From the NCBI GenBank assembly GCA_003141795.1, contig PLNO01000063.1, positions 594 to 13,329 of the forward strand: DNA of 12,736 bases. The letters run 5' to 3'. The notes beneath the pieces were generated by a model. That model saw nothing but the letters and a program-made list of their open reading frames with translations. It made no database searches and was not told the origin of the DNA. Shown in pieces: positions 1 through 7,108 of the stretch. The first letter of the stretch is position 1. Every line of letters begins with the position of its first letter. The position numbers were made by a program, and so were the translations under genes. The stretch is from Spirochaetaceae bacterium. Lineage in GTDB: Bacteria; Spirochaetota; Spirochaetia; SZUA-6; Fen-1364.

Positions 1-374
1 AATCAGATCGGAAGCTCATCCTCTCCGAGGGCTGCGACGATTTCGTGCGCAAGCCGTTCGTGGAGGAGGAAATCCTCACGAAGCTCGAGCAGCACCTGGG
101 CGTCACGTTCGACTTCGTGAACGAGCAGGCGGTATCCCCGCAGGACCAGGCGCGTGCGCTCGATGCCGATGCAGTGGCAGCCCTGCCCGTGCAGTGGCGG
201 GACGATTTCCGCAAGGCCACCGTGGATGCGGACTACACCGTGCTCCTCCAGATGATCGAACAGATCAGGTCGGCGCATCCGGAAACGGCCCGGGCCCTCG
301 CCGCGCTCGTCCAGGAGTACCGCTACGAGGCCATCATGGAGGCACTCGGCCCTGCGCCCGTCACCCCGCAGTGA
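1..374 (+). CDS. C-terminal fragment of a receiver-domain protein, probably a hybrid sensor histidine kinase (5' end outside the window)
   Basis: The frame is open from base 3 to a TGA at 372-374. The first residues read as the end of a CheY-like receiver domain: the segment GCDDFVRKPF carries the Lys-Pro pair that follows the last core beta strand of receivers, with the conserved lysine that contacts the phosphoryl group. An approximately 85-residue helical tail follows, with the pattern LPxxW near its start and alternating hydrophobic and charged residues. Such tails are common after the last receiver of large hybrid histidine kinases. The phosphoacceptor aspartate, kinase core and sensor domains would lie upstream and cannot be seen. 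A GTG at 45 could be read as a start, but it would begin inside the receiver fold, so it is not the true start. The gene ends inside the 3' end of the convergent gcvPB gene. Receiver identity is fairly sure; hybrid kinase rather than stand-alone regulator is inference. Confidence 0.75.
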   Translation, partial: SDRKLILSEGCDDFVRKPFVEEEILTKLEQHLGVTFDFVNEQAVSPQDQARALDADAVAALPVQWRDDFRKATVDADYTVLLQMIEQIRSAHPETARALAALVQEYRYEAIMEALGPAPVTPQ

Positions 375-1803
375 CCCGCAGCTCCCGCGCCGCTCTCACC
401 TCGTCGAGCCTGCGCATCGAAGGCGCGTGGGGCGCATCGTGGAGCAGCTCAGGGCGCTCCTCCGCCTCGCGCGCGATACGGAGGAGCGCGTCGATGAACG
501 CGTCCAGCGTCTCCTTGCTCTCCGTCTCCGTCGGCTCGATCATGAGCGCCTCGGGGACGATGAGTGGGAAATAGTTCGTCGGCGGGTGGAAGCCCAGATC
601 GATGAGCCTCTTTGAGACGTCCAGGGCGCGGATTCCGGGCGCAGCGGCAAAAATACCCTGAGCTACGAACTCATGCATGCACGTACGGTCCCCGTACGGT
701 ACAGGGTACACGTCCTTCAGGCCAGCCTGGAGATAGTTCGCGTTCAACACCGCGTTTTCCGCCACGGCGCGGAGGCCTTCCGGGCCGAGCATGCGGATGT
801 ACGTATAGGCGCGCACGAGGATGCCGAAATTGCCGTGGAAGCTCTTCATCCTGCCGATGGATCGGGGCGGCGTGCACCACTCGTAGCGCGCGCTCGCGCC
901 CTCCGAGCTGCGGGCGACCACGGGGCCTGGAAGGAAATCCGCAAGCGACTCCACGACCCCTACGGCGCCCGAGCCCGGCCCGCCGCCGCCGTGCGGCGTG
1001 GAGAAGGTCTTGTGCAGGTTGAAGTGCATCACGTCGATCCCCATGACGCCGGGCTTCGCGATGCCGAGGATGGCGTTGAGGTTCGCCCCGTCACCGTAGA
1101 CGAGGCCGCCGGCGGCGTGGACGCGCCGCGTCACCTCCAGGAGGTGCTCGTCGAAGAGCCCCAGCGTGTTCGGATTGGTGAGCATGAGCCCAGCGACACG
1201 ATCGTCCAGGTTCGCGGAAAGCTTCGACAGGTCGACGTTTCCCCGCGCATCCGACGGTATCTCCACCACCTCGAGGCCCGCCATGGCGGTGGATGCCGGG
1301 TTCGTTCCGTGCGCGGAGTCCGGCACGAGGATGCGCGCCCTGCGCGTATCTCCGCGCGATGAATGCCACGCGCGCATGATGAGGATGCCGGTGAGCTCCC
1401 CGTGAGCGCCCGCAGCGGGCTGCAGGCTCACCGAATGAAACCCTCCGATGCGCCCGATCATCTCTTGCAGGCGATACATGAGCGACAGAGCTCCCTGCAC
1501 GGTGGCAGGGTCCTGCAGTGGATGCACCTGGGAGAAGCCGGGCAATCGCGCGGCCGTTTCGTTCACCTTGGGGTTGTACTTCATCGTGCAGGACCCCAGC
1601 GGGTACAGGCCCTGGTCCACGCAGTAGTTCATGCGCGACAGGCGCAGGTAGTGCCGAACGACGTCGCCCTCCGCCACTTCCGGAAGCGGAAGGGATTCGC
1701 GGCGCAGCGCTTCGGGGATCGGCGTCTCGGGGACGTCGCACTCCGGGAGCGCCACACCGTCGCGGCCCGCGCGTGAAAGATCGAAAACAAGGGGTTCAGG
1801 CAT
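361..1803 (-). CDS. gcvPB: Glycine dehydrogenase (decarboxylating), subunit 2 (P-protein, PLP-binding half)
   Basis: 480 residues, full length for the family. Together with GcvPA it forms the P-protein of the cytoplasmic glycine cleavage system. P-protein decarboxylates glycine through pyridoxal phosphate and passes the aminomethyl group to the lipoyl arm of GcvH. The PLP-lysine motif is visible: HKTFSTPHGGGGPG around residues 264-277, with the Schiff-base lysine predicted at K265. The conserved SCTMKYNPK motif lies near residues 71-79, and DSAHGTNPAS near 162-171. The ATG at 1803 is preceded by GGAGGTG, which lies inside the gcvPA 3' end. The ATG overlaps the gcvPA stop by 8 bases, suggesting coupled translation of the two subunits. 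It is the last gene of the operon, and its stop lies within the convergent gene at 1-374. No intrinsic terminator was seen after it. Confidence 0.96.
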   Translation of the reverse strand: MPEPLVFDLSRAGRDGVALPECDVPETPIPEALRRESLPLPEVAEGDVVRHYLRLSRMNYCVDQGLYPLGSCTMKYNPKVNETAARLPGFSQVHPLQDPATVQGALSLMYRLQEMIGRIGGFHSVSLQPAAGAHGELTGILIMRAWHSSRGDTRRARILVPDSAHGTNPASTAMAGLEVVEIPSDARGNVDLSKLSANLDDRVAGLMLTNPNTLGLFDEHLLEVTRRVHAAGGLVYGDGANLNAILGIAKPGVMGIDVMHFNLHKTFSTPHGGGGPGSGAVGVVESLADFLPGPVVARSSEGASARYEWCTPPRSIGRMKSFHGNFGILVRAYTYIRMLGPEGLRAVAENAVLNANYLQAGLKDVYPVPYGDRTCMHEFVAQGIFAAAPGIRALDVSKRLIDLGFHPPTNYFPLIVPEALMIEPTETESKETLDAFIDALLRIAREAEERPELLHDAPHAPSMRRLDEVRAARELRVTAG

Positions 1804-3145
1804 TGCCCACCTCCGCGAGCGCGCTCACCAGGCCGTCGATCTCCTCCCTGCCGTTCATCTCCGTGCAGCAGAGGAGCATCTGGCTCTTCCTGTCGGGGTA
1901 ATGGCGGCCCAGGTCGAAGCCGCCGATGATCCCATAGTTCTCGAACAGCCGTTTGTTGATCGTCTCCACGGGGAGAGGGCAGCGCACGGCGAACTCGTGG
2001 AAGAACGGCGAGCCGTCCACGGAGTAGGGAGAGAGCTCGGCGATGCGCGCCGCCGCGTAGTGCGCCTTGTTCCAGCAGAGCTCGGCGACGCGGCGCAGAC
2101 CCCGGGGACCGAGGCTCGTCATGTAGACCGCCGCGGCCACGGCGTTCAGCGACTGGTTCGTGCAGATGTTCGACGTCGCCTTCTCCCGGCGGATATGCTG
2201 CTCGCGCGTGCTCAGCGTGAACACGTATCCGCGGGCGCCTTCCCTGTCCACGGTCTCGCCGGCGATCCTGCCGCTCGACCTGCGCACGTGCTCCCGACGG
2301 AACGCGAAGTAGCCCAGCGAAGGGCCGCCGAAGGAGAGGGTATTGCCAAGTGCCTGGCCCTCGCCGACCACGACGTCAGCGCCGAGTGACCCGGGCGGCT
2401 TCAGGACCCCGAGGGGGACGGGATTTGCCACCACCACGAGGAGGGCACCGCACGCGTGAGCTTTTGCCGCGAGGCTTTGCATGACCTCGGGCTGGACGAT
2501 CCTGCCGAGGAAGTCCGGGCTCTGAAGGACGATGCACGCAGTCGAAGAGTCGCAGAGCGCGCCAAGCTCCTCCATGCTCCTGTCCTTCTCATCCCCCTGC
2601 ACGGTGAGACCCATGCCCTGCGTGTAGGTCCGCACGACCTCCCTGTACTGCGGGTGCACACCGGCGGAGAGCACGACGCGCGTCTTCTGCCTCTGGGCGA
2701 CATTGAGCGCCATGATGACGGCCTCTGCCGTGGAGGTGGCCCCGTCGTAGTGGGAGGCGTTGGAGACCTCCATGCCGGTGAGCCGGGCGATCATGGTCTG
2801 GTACTCGAAGATCGCCTGCAGCGTTCCCTGGCTGATCTCGGGCTGGTACGGCGTGTACGCGGTTGCGAACTCGGATCGGGAAACGAGTGAGTCCACGACG
2901 CTGGGGATGAAATGATGGTACATGCCCGCCCCGAGGAAGCAGGGTGAATGAACGCATTCGGCGTTCCTGCCGGCACATTCGTCGAGCTCCTTCAGCACGT
3001 CGAGCTCGGAGACGGCAGCCGGAATGTCGAGCCGTGGAAAACGATGCAGGACGGGAACGTCGTTGAAGAGCTCGGCCACGCTCCGCACGCCGATGGCGTC
3101 GAGCATCATCCTGCGGTCTTCGTCCGTATTCGGGATGAAGCTCAT
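1796..3145 (-). CDS. gcvPA: Glycine dehydrogenase (decarboxylating), subunit 1 (P-protein, N-terminal half)
   Basis: 449 residues, the usual length of GcvPA. It corresponds to the N-terminal half of the single-chain P-protein found in many other bacteria and in mitochondria. The start (MSFIPNTDEDRRMML) is typical of the family, as is the segment ending in YTPYQPEISQGTLQ near residues 97-110. It lacks the PLP lysine, which is carried by GcvPB. The start ATG overlaps the gcvH stop as ATGA. There is only a weak ribosome site (GGGA) before it, so coupling to gcvH translation is likely. The split P-protein is typical of Firmicutes, Thermotogae, archaea and some diderm groups, and is absent from most gamma-proteobacteria. 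Confidence 0.96.
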   Translation of the reverse strand: MSFIPNTDEDRRMMLDAIGVRSVAELFNDVPVLHRFPRLDIPAAVSELDVLKELDECAGRNAECVHSPCFLGAGMYHHFIPSVVDSLVSRSEFATAYTPYQPEISQGTLQAIFEYQTMIARLTGMEVSNASHYDGATSTAEAVIMALNVAQRQKTRVVLSAGVHPQYREVVRTYTQGMGLTVQGDEKDRSMEELGALCDSSTACIVLQSPDFLGRIVQPEVMQSLAAKAHACGALLVVVANPVPLGVLKPPGSLGADVVVGEGQALGNTLSFGGPSLGYFAFRREHVRRSSGRIAGETVDREGARGYVFTLSTREQHIRREKATSNICTNQSLNAVAAAVYMTSLGPRGLRRVAELCWNKAHYAAARIAELSPYSVDGSPFFHEFAVRCPLPVETINKRLFENYGIIGGFDLGRHYPDRKSQMLLCCTEMNGREEIDGLVSALAEVGNA

Positions 3146-3531
3146 AGCGTTCCCAGATACGCGCGGTAGGCGTCGGCGTCCATGAGCGCGTCAAGCTCCG
3201 CCCGGGAGGAGAGCTTCACCTTCACCAGCCACCCCTCACCGAAGGGATCGGTGTTCACGCGTTCGGGTGATTTCTCCAGTAGCGCATTGCGTTCCGTCAC
3301 GGCGCCCGAAACGGGCGCGAAGACCTCCTCGGCGGCCTTCACCGATTCGATGACCATGCACGCCGTACCGGCGACAAGCTGTTTGCCGACGGCAGGGAGC
3401 TCGACGTAGACCACGTCTGAGAGCTTGTTCTGCGCGTAGTCGCTGATGCCGATGACGGCCCCGCCGTCCTGAACCTTCACCCACTCGTGGGTCTTCGCGT
3501 ACCGCACCCCTGCATCGATCCTGTACTCCAT
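3142..3531 (-). CDS. gcvH: Glycine cleavage system H protein (lipoyl carrier)
   Basis: 129 residues from the ATG at 3531. H protein carries the aminomethyl intermediate on a lipoylated lysine and shuttles between the P, T and L proteins. The lipoylation motif ESVKAAEEV is clear and places the modified lysine at K65. The flanking folds KTHEWV (13-18), GISDYAQ (28-34) and VNTDPFGEGWL near the C-terminus are standard for GcvH. The frame stays open to a TTG at 3543, but that start is unlikely. The ATG at 3531 has a strong GGAGGT four bases upstream and gives the normal family N-terminus. This start leaves only two bases after the gcvT stop (3534-3536). The stop overlaps the gcvPA start by four bases. 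Confidence 0.96.
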   Translation of the reverse strand: MEYRIDAGVRYAKTHEWVKVQDGGAVIGISDYAQNKLSDVVYVELPAVGKQLVAGTACMVIESVKAAEEVFAPVSGAVTERNALLEKSPERVNTDPFGEGWLVKVKLSSRAELDALMDADAYRAYLGTL

Positions 3532-3533
3532 GC

Positions 3534-4631
3534 TCACCTCCAATGCGACGACGTATAGAAGGGCCGCTGGACGATCCGCGCGGCCTTGCCCGTGTCCCGA
3601 ATCATGATCGTGATTCCGCTCCCCGGCTCCGCGATACCCGCCTCCACGTAGCCCATGCCGAGGTATTTTCCCGTGCTAGGGCTGAAGAGTCCCGTGGTCA
3701 CCCTGCCGACCTGACGTCCCCCGTTCGTTATCTGGTAGCCCGGGCGTGGCACTCCGGGATCGACCATCTCGAAGCCCGCCAGGATCCGGGCCGGCCTTTC
3801 CAAGGCGAGCGCGGCCAGCGCTTTCCTGCCGATGAAGTCGTGGCCCGTGAGCGAAACTGCCGCGCGGGCGAGCCCTGCGCTGAGAGGATCCGTCGTCTCG
3901 TCGAGCTCGTGTCCGTAGAGGGGAAGGCAGGCTTCCGCGCGCAGGGAATCCCGCGCGGCCAGGCCGCAAGGGAGGAGCCGGCTCTCGGCTCCTGCACCGA
4001 GCAGCGCCTCCCATATCCGCAGGTGCTCGCCGGCCGCGACGAAGATCTCGTAGCCCGGTTCCCCCGTGTAGCCCGAGGTGCAGAGGATGCACGGGGCGCC
4101 TGCGACAAAGCAGTCCCGCACGTGGTGAAAACCGACGGAGGCGAGGTCCGTTTCGGGACAGAGCCGCTGGAGGATGCCGCGGGCCGCGGGGCCCTGGAGG
4201 GCGATCATGCAGGCATCGGCGTTGGCGCCGCGAAGAGCGACGTCGAAGCCGCGCGCGTGGGACTCAAGCCACGCGGTGTCCTTCGGTGTGTTGGCTGCGT
4301 TGACGACGATGAGCCAGGAATCCGGCCGGTGGTAGACGAAGATGTCGTCGATGATGCCGCCCGACTCGTTGAGGAGCATGCCATAATGGGCCCTGCCGGG
4401 GGCGATCCGGGAAACGTCCCAGGTCTGTACCCGCTGGAGGAACTCGACGGCCTGGGGCCCCGTGAGCTCCAGACGGCCCATGTGGTCGATATCGAAAAGC
4501 CCGGCAGCCTGGCGCACGCGCAGGTGCTCTTCGCGCGGGCCGACGGTGTACTGCACGGGCATGTCCCAGCCCCCGAAGTCGACCATGCGCGCCCCGTTGG
4601 CCACGTGCCACGCGTGAAGCTTGGTCTCCAT
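3534..4631 (-). CDS. gcvT: Aminomethyltransferase (glycine cleavage system T protein)
   Basis: 365 residues from the ATG at 4631, the normal length for GcvT. T protein takes the aminomethyl group from lipoyl-GcvH, releases ammonia and transfers the carbon to tetrahydrofolate as 5,10-methylene-THF. The N-terminal folate-binding region shows FGGWDMPVQY (19-28). The motif GGIIDDIFVY (91-100) holds the aspartate pair D95/D96 that includes the catalytic aspartate of the family. GYTGEPGYEIF (about 192-202) and GLAARDSLRAEA (about 228-239) are further signatures. The usual SHMG motif reads FDIDHMG here (46-52), with Asp for Ser. The frame is open far upstream to about 4790, but that part is the riboswitch and terminator. 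The chosen ATG has AGGAGG four bases before it. First gene of the gcv operon. Confidence 0.96.
   Translation of the reverse strand: METKLHAWHVANGARMVDFGGWDMPVQYTVGPREEHLRVRQAAGLFDIDHMGRLELTGPQAVEFLQRVQTWDVSRIAPGRAHYGMLLNESGGIIDDIFVYHRPDSWLIVVNAANTPKDTAWLESHARGFDVALRGANADACMIALQGPAARGILQRLCPETDLASVGFHHVRDCFVAGAPCILCTSGYTGEPGYEIFVAAGEHLRIWEALLGAGAESRLLPCGLAARDSLRAEACLPLYGHELDETTDPLSAGLARAAVSLTGHDFIGRKALAALALERPARILAGFEMVDPGVPRPGYQITNGGRQVGRVTTGLFSPSTGKYLGMGYVEAGIAEPGSGITIMIRDTGKAARIVQRPFYTSSHWR
3536..3541 (-). promoter_or_regulatory. Ribosome binding site that sets the gcvH start
   Basis: On the minus strand GGAGGT lies four bases before the ATG at 3531, inside the last codons of gcvT. It decides for the internal ATG over the in-frame TTG at 3543, which would lie upstream of this site. 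Confidence 0.8.
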
Positions 4632-4635
4632 GCGG

Positions 4636-4641
4636 CCTCCT
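4636..4641 (-). promoter_or_regulatory. Ribosome binding site of gcvT
   Basis: A perfect AGGAGG on the minus strand lies four bases before the ATG at 4631. It follows the U-tract of the terminator by only a few bases, so it is transcribed only when the terminator is not used. This places the coding start after the leader and excludes upstream in-frame starts. Confidence 0.85.
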
Positions 4642-4645
4642 GCCC

Positions 4646-4676
4646 AAAAAAAAGAGAACGGGCGCATCCCGTTCTC
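4646..4676 (-). terminator. Intrinsic terminator in the gcv leader (riboswitch expression platform)
   Basis: On the minus strand GAGAACGGG pairs perfectly with CCCGTTCTC (9 base pairs, 5-base loop) and is followed at once by eight T. It stands between the second glycine aptamer and the gcvT ribosome site, which is where an expression platform belongs. In the well-studied tandem glycine riboswitches of this type, glycine binding prevents termination and switches gcvT on. I expect the same here but could not identify the antiterminator pairing by eye. The stem directly abuts CAGAG (4677-4681), which can pair with CTCTG (4777-4781) to extend the base of aptamer 2. Confidence 0.92.
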
Positions 4677-4905
4677 CTCTGTCATGGGCCTGAGAGATTG
4701 CTCCGCAAGGATCGCTCCTTCCGGATTGCCCCTTCGGCGGCCGCGTTCCCGGTGAACCGGGGAACCGACTTCTTTCCAGAGTGCCGTCACAGCGCGATCC
4801 TTCTGCCTGAGAGTTTCCGCGATCCCTGTGTCGGAACCGCTCTTTGCACCTTCGGCGATCCCCCCGTGAGGGGATTCTCTCTCGCGCTGATCTACCGGCA
4901 GAACA
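4677..4905 (-). ncRNA. Tandem glycine riboswitch (two aptamers) controlling gcvT-gcvH-gcvPA-gcvPB
   Basis: Two copies of the glycine aptamer pattern are visible on the minus strand. Aptamer 1 (about 4886 to 4802) begins GAGAGA, has the conserved core CCGAAGG (4849-4855) followed by TGCAAA, and ends CTCTCAGGC. Aptamer 2 (about 4781 to 4677) begins CTCTGGAAAGA, has CCGAAGG (4731-4737) followed by GGCAA, and ends CTCTCAGG (4689-4696). Each contains a variable hairpin; the one in aptamer 2 is strong (GTTCCC/GGGAAC, 4745-4765). A terminator and gcvT follow directly, the classical context of this RNA. The 305 bases between the neighbouring genes (4632-4936) are almost fully explained by promoter candidate, riboswitch, terminator and ribosome site. 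Ligand identity follows from family and context. End points are approximate. Confidence 0.95.
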
Positions 4906-4910
4906 GGACA

Positions 4911-4940
4911 AGTCTGTCACGCTCCAGCGGCGCGCGTCAA
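4911..4940 (-). promoter_or_regulatory. Candidate sigma70-type promoter of the gcv operon
   Basis: On the minus strand TTGACG (4935-4940) is followed after 18 bases by CAGACT (4911-4916), a weak -10 with 3 of 6 consensus matches. A start about seven bases further on would be near 4904, just before aptamer 1, which is where the transcript should begin. The -35 overlaps the stop codon of the upstream gene. Supported mainly by position; the -10 is poor. Confidence 0.35.
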
Positions 4941-7087
4941 GCAGGGCGGGAGCGCGCCTTCGCCGACGATATGCGAACCTCATCGCAGCCCAGGGTGCCT
5001 TCAGTGATCAGGAGGCCGACGGCCCCGGCCTCCAATGGCCTCACGGTGTCGACGATATCGAAAACCACATGACCATCCACAGAGGCAACGATCCTCGAAT
5101 GCTCAGTGGTGATTCGGCAATCATACGCGCATTGCTCCTTAACCCCGATATCTTTCTCTGCAAGCACCCGGGTCCCATCCAGCTCCTTGATGAGCCTGAC
5201 GAAGCCGTCGCGGCAGAGAACCAGGGCATAATAGCGCCTCATTCCCTGGATGCACACTGCAAGACCTGCCTGGACGGCAAGGAAGGGAGTGATGCTCGCG
5301 CGAGCCTCATACTCGGACCATTCACGCATGCCTTGGATGAGCAGGCCCGTTCCCGTATTCTGACTGATGTGGAAGGACTCAGGGAAATGCAGTCCCCATT
5401 CGTCGACCCCGTTCACCCAGGCGCTTTGCCACCACCCGTCTCCGCTTCGACTGCGCCTCAGAACACAGTCAGGCGTGCCATCCCAGCTCATGCTGTGCAG
5501 GTAGACCCTGTTCGTTCTGTCGCCGTGCCCTTGGAGCTCGAGCCCTGCCTCGAATATGGGTCCGTCGGCCTCGATCCCCACTTTCCACTCGAGCTCGACC
5601 GTTTTCCCCGGCTGAATGGTCGCGACAGGGCTGAAGAACCTGACAACCTTGGTCCCCGTCCCATGGACTGAGACGAATACGCGACAACCGACCGATCCCA
5701 AGTTTGCCGATTCGGCGCTCACGGTTCCCGTGATGACCTGGCCCGGATACAGGGAAGGACACGCCTGGACTTCATACGACAGCGCGCGTTGGCGAATATC
5801 GGGCGGGAGGAACACAGGTACCGCGACGAGCGCCGGAACGCTCGCCGCCTCGAACGACACCTCCAATACCCTGACGATCGCGGGCCCGGTCTGCCCAGGT
5901 GAAGGTGTCAAAGTGTGAACGGCCGAATTGCGGAGCCTGACCGAATGAGCCGTCGTATCTTCCAGAACCGGATGGAAGGCATGAACCGCTCCGGGCAGGT
6001 CGAAGTTGTAGCGTGCGCCATTTTTCGGAAAGACCGGCTGTTGCCCGGTCATTCGTTGACGTATGTTCGCCAGTGAATATGCCTCCCTCGCGGCATCCGA
6101 GATGCAACGGCCCCCGTCGGCGCTGGAAAGGAAGAGGAGATCGCCGTGCGGAATGCGTAGGTCGGGACATGCCTCTATCGCGGGAAGCCCGTTGCGGACT
6201 CCGAGCATGCATCCTACGTTCCCCGCGTTGCAGTCCGTATCACGACCGCAGGTGTTGGCGATTTTCAACGTCGTGCGGAAGTCACCCTCCCCATAGAGGA
6301 GGCTGAGGATGATCAGCGCATAGTTGGGCACGACATGGCACACGCCCTTGTACGTATCGTACCCGTAGTCTCTGTCCAGCCACGCCCTCGCCGCACGCCA
6401 ATCCGGCTCGTCGCGATGACGCGCCCGAACCTCGCCTGTCAGCCGTGCGATAAGTGACGTGCGCGGAATGAAGGAGAGGGCGTCATCGAGGAGAAGGCCG
6501 ATGTCCTTCTGCACGAAAGCCTCCGCCTCGAAGGCCGCGATCACGACGGCGGCGTTCACCGCCTCCTCGTCGTGACTCACCGAGGCGGCCTCTTTTGCGA
6601 GCCGCGCGGCCTGAGCCGGATCCCCCGGCGACACGAGGGCCCATCCGTCGATGAAGATCTGCGCGCCGATCTGATTCGCCACTGTCGTGCCGTTGAGGGC
6701 GGCTGAGCCGGAGGCGGGCGCTTTGATGCCGCCTTTCAGACGCAGGTAGGCGGTATGTTCCGTTGAATTGCCGAGCCCTCCCCACCACAGGATCGTCCGC
6801 CTGTCGACGATGTAGTTCAACCACGTCTGCCCGATCGCTTCGGCGCGGATATCCTTGTCGTACCCGTAGTCCTCCAGGGCACGGATGAACGTGAAGGTCC
6901 CTGCGATATCGTCGTCGGTTACGACGAGCGGCACGCCTATTTCCTCGTTCCTGTAGGTGGACACCTCGCCGAACCGATCCATGATCCGCTCGTACGTCCA
7001 GCCTTCGAACGGGCGCCCCATGTAGACGCCGATGATCTTGCCCAGGACGCCGGCGTACACACGCTCCAGATAGTCATTGGTATCCAT
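4937..7087 (-). CDS. ADP-ribosylglycohydrolase-family (DraG/ARH-like) protein with C-terminal beta-sandwich, lectin-like region
   Basis: 716 residues, more than twice the roughly 300 of DraG or ARH enzymes. Residues 1 to about 350 carry the family hallmarks: the metal-binding motif TDDD at 57-60, and GRDTDC at 281-286 followed by NAGNVGCMLG, matching the C-terminal D-x-D metal ligands. SHDEEAVNAA (171-180) is also typical. Family members remove ADP-ribose from proteins or small molecules by metal-dependent hydrolysis, but many relatives are uncharacterised. Residues from about 360 are rich in alternating beta strands. The last 150 or so (ARASITPF, YYALVLCRDGFVRLIKE, ASVDGHVVFD, GAVGLLI) resemble concanavalin/LamG-like sugar-binding domains often attached to glycosidases. 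No signal peptide, so it is probably cytoplasmic. The start is preceded by AAGGA and lies 21 bases after the LacI gene. It is the last gene of the transport operon, so a role in cleaving the imported compound is inferred. Substrate unknown. Confidence 0.85.
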   Translation of the reverse strand: MDTNDYLERVYAGVLGKIIGVYMGRPFEGWTYERIMDRFGEVSTYRNEEIGVPLVVTDDDIAGTFTFIRALEDYGYDKDIRAEAIGQTWLNYIVDRRTILWWGGLGNSTEHTAYLRLKGGIKAPASGSAALNGTTVANQIGAQIFIDGWALVSPGDPAQAARLAKEAASVSHDEEAVNAAVVIAAFEAEAFVQKDIGLLLDDALSFIPRTSLIARLTGEVRARHRDEPDWRAARAWLDRDYGYDTYKGVCHVVPNYALIILSLLYGEGDFRTTLKIANTCGRDTDCNAGNVGCMLGVRNGLPAIEACPDLRIPHGDLLFLSSADGGRCISDAAREAYSLANIRQRMTGQQPVFPKNGARYNFDLPGAVHAFHPVLEDTTAHSVRLRNSAVHTLTPSPGQTGPAIVRVLEVSFEAASVPALVAVPVFLPPDIRQRALSYEVQACPSLYPGQVITGTVSAESANLGSVGCRVFVSVHGTGTKVVRFFSPVATIQPGKTVELEWKVGIEADGPIFEAGLELQGHGDRTNRVYLHSMSWDGTPDCVLRRSRSGDGWWQSAWVNGVDEWGLHFPESFHISQNTGTGLLIQGMREWSEYEARASITPFLAVQAGLAVCIQGMRRYYALVLCRDGFVRLIKELDGTRVLAEKDIGVKEQCAYDCRITTEHSRIVASVDGHVVFDIVDTVRPLEAGAVGLLITEGTLGCDEVRISSAKARSRPA

Positions 7088-7108
7088 GCGAATCCTTGTC
7101 GGGTCCCG

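Noticed and set aside
673..1362. 229-residue plus-strand frame inside gcvPB
   Set aside because: It is the complement of conserved GcvPB sequence, including the PLP motif, and shows no family features.
4632..4790. N-terminal extension of gcvT by 53 residues
   Set aside because: The open frame runs through the second glycine aptamer and the terminator. A perfect AGGAGG precedes the ATG at 4631, and the family N-terminus begins there.
4929..4958. Inverted repeat GGCGCGC/GCGCGCC at the end of the ARH-like gene as a terminator
   Set aside because: It has a 16-base loop, no T-tract, and overlaps the last codons and the candidate -35. In GC-rich DNA such a match is easily chance.
3543..5072. 509-residue open frame on the plus strand over gcvT and the riboswitch
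   Set aside because: It is an antisense shadow of gcvT produced by GC-rich codon bias and has no recognisable domain.
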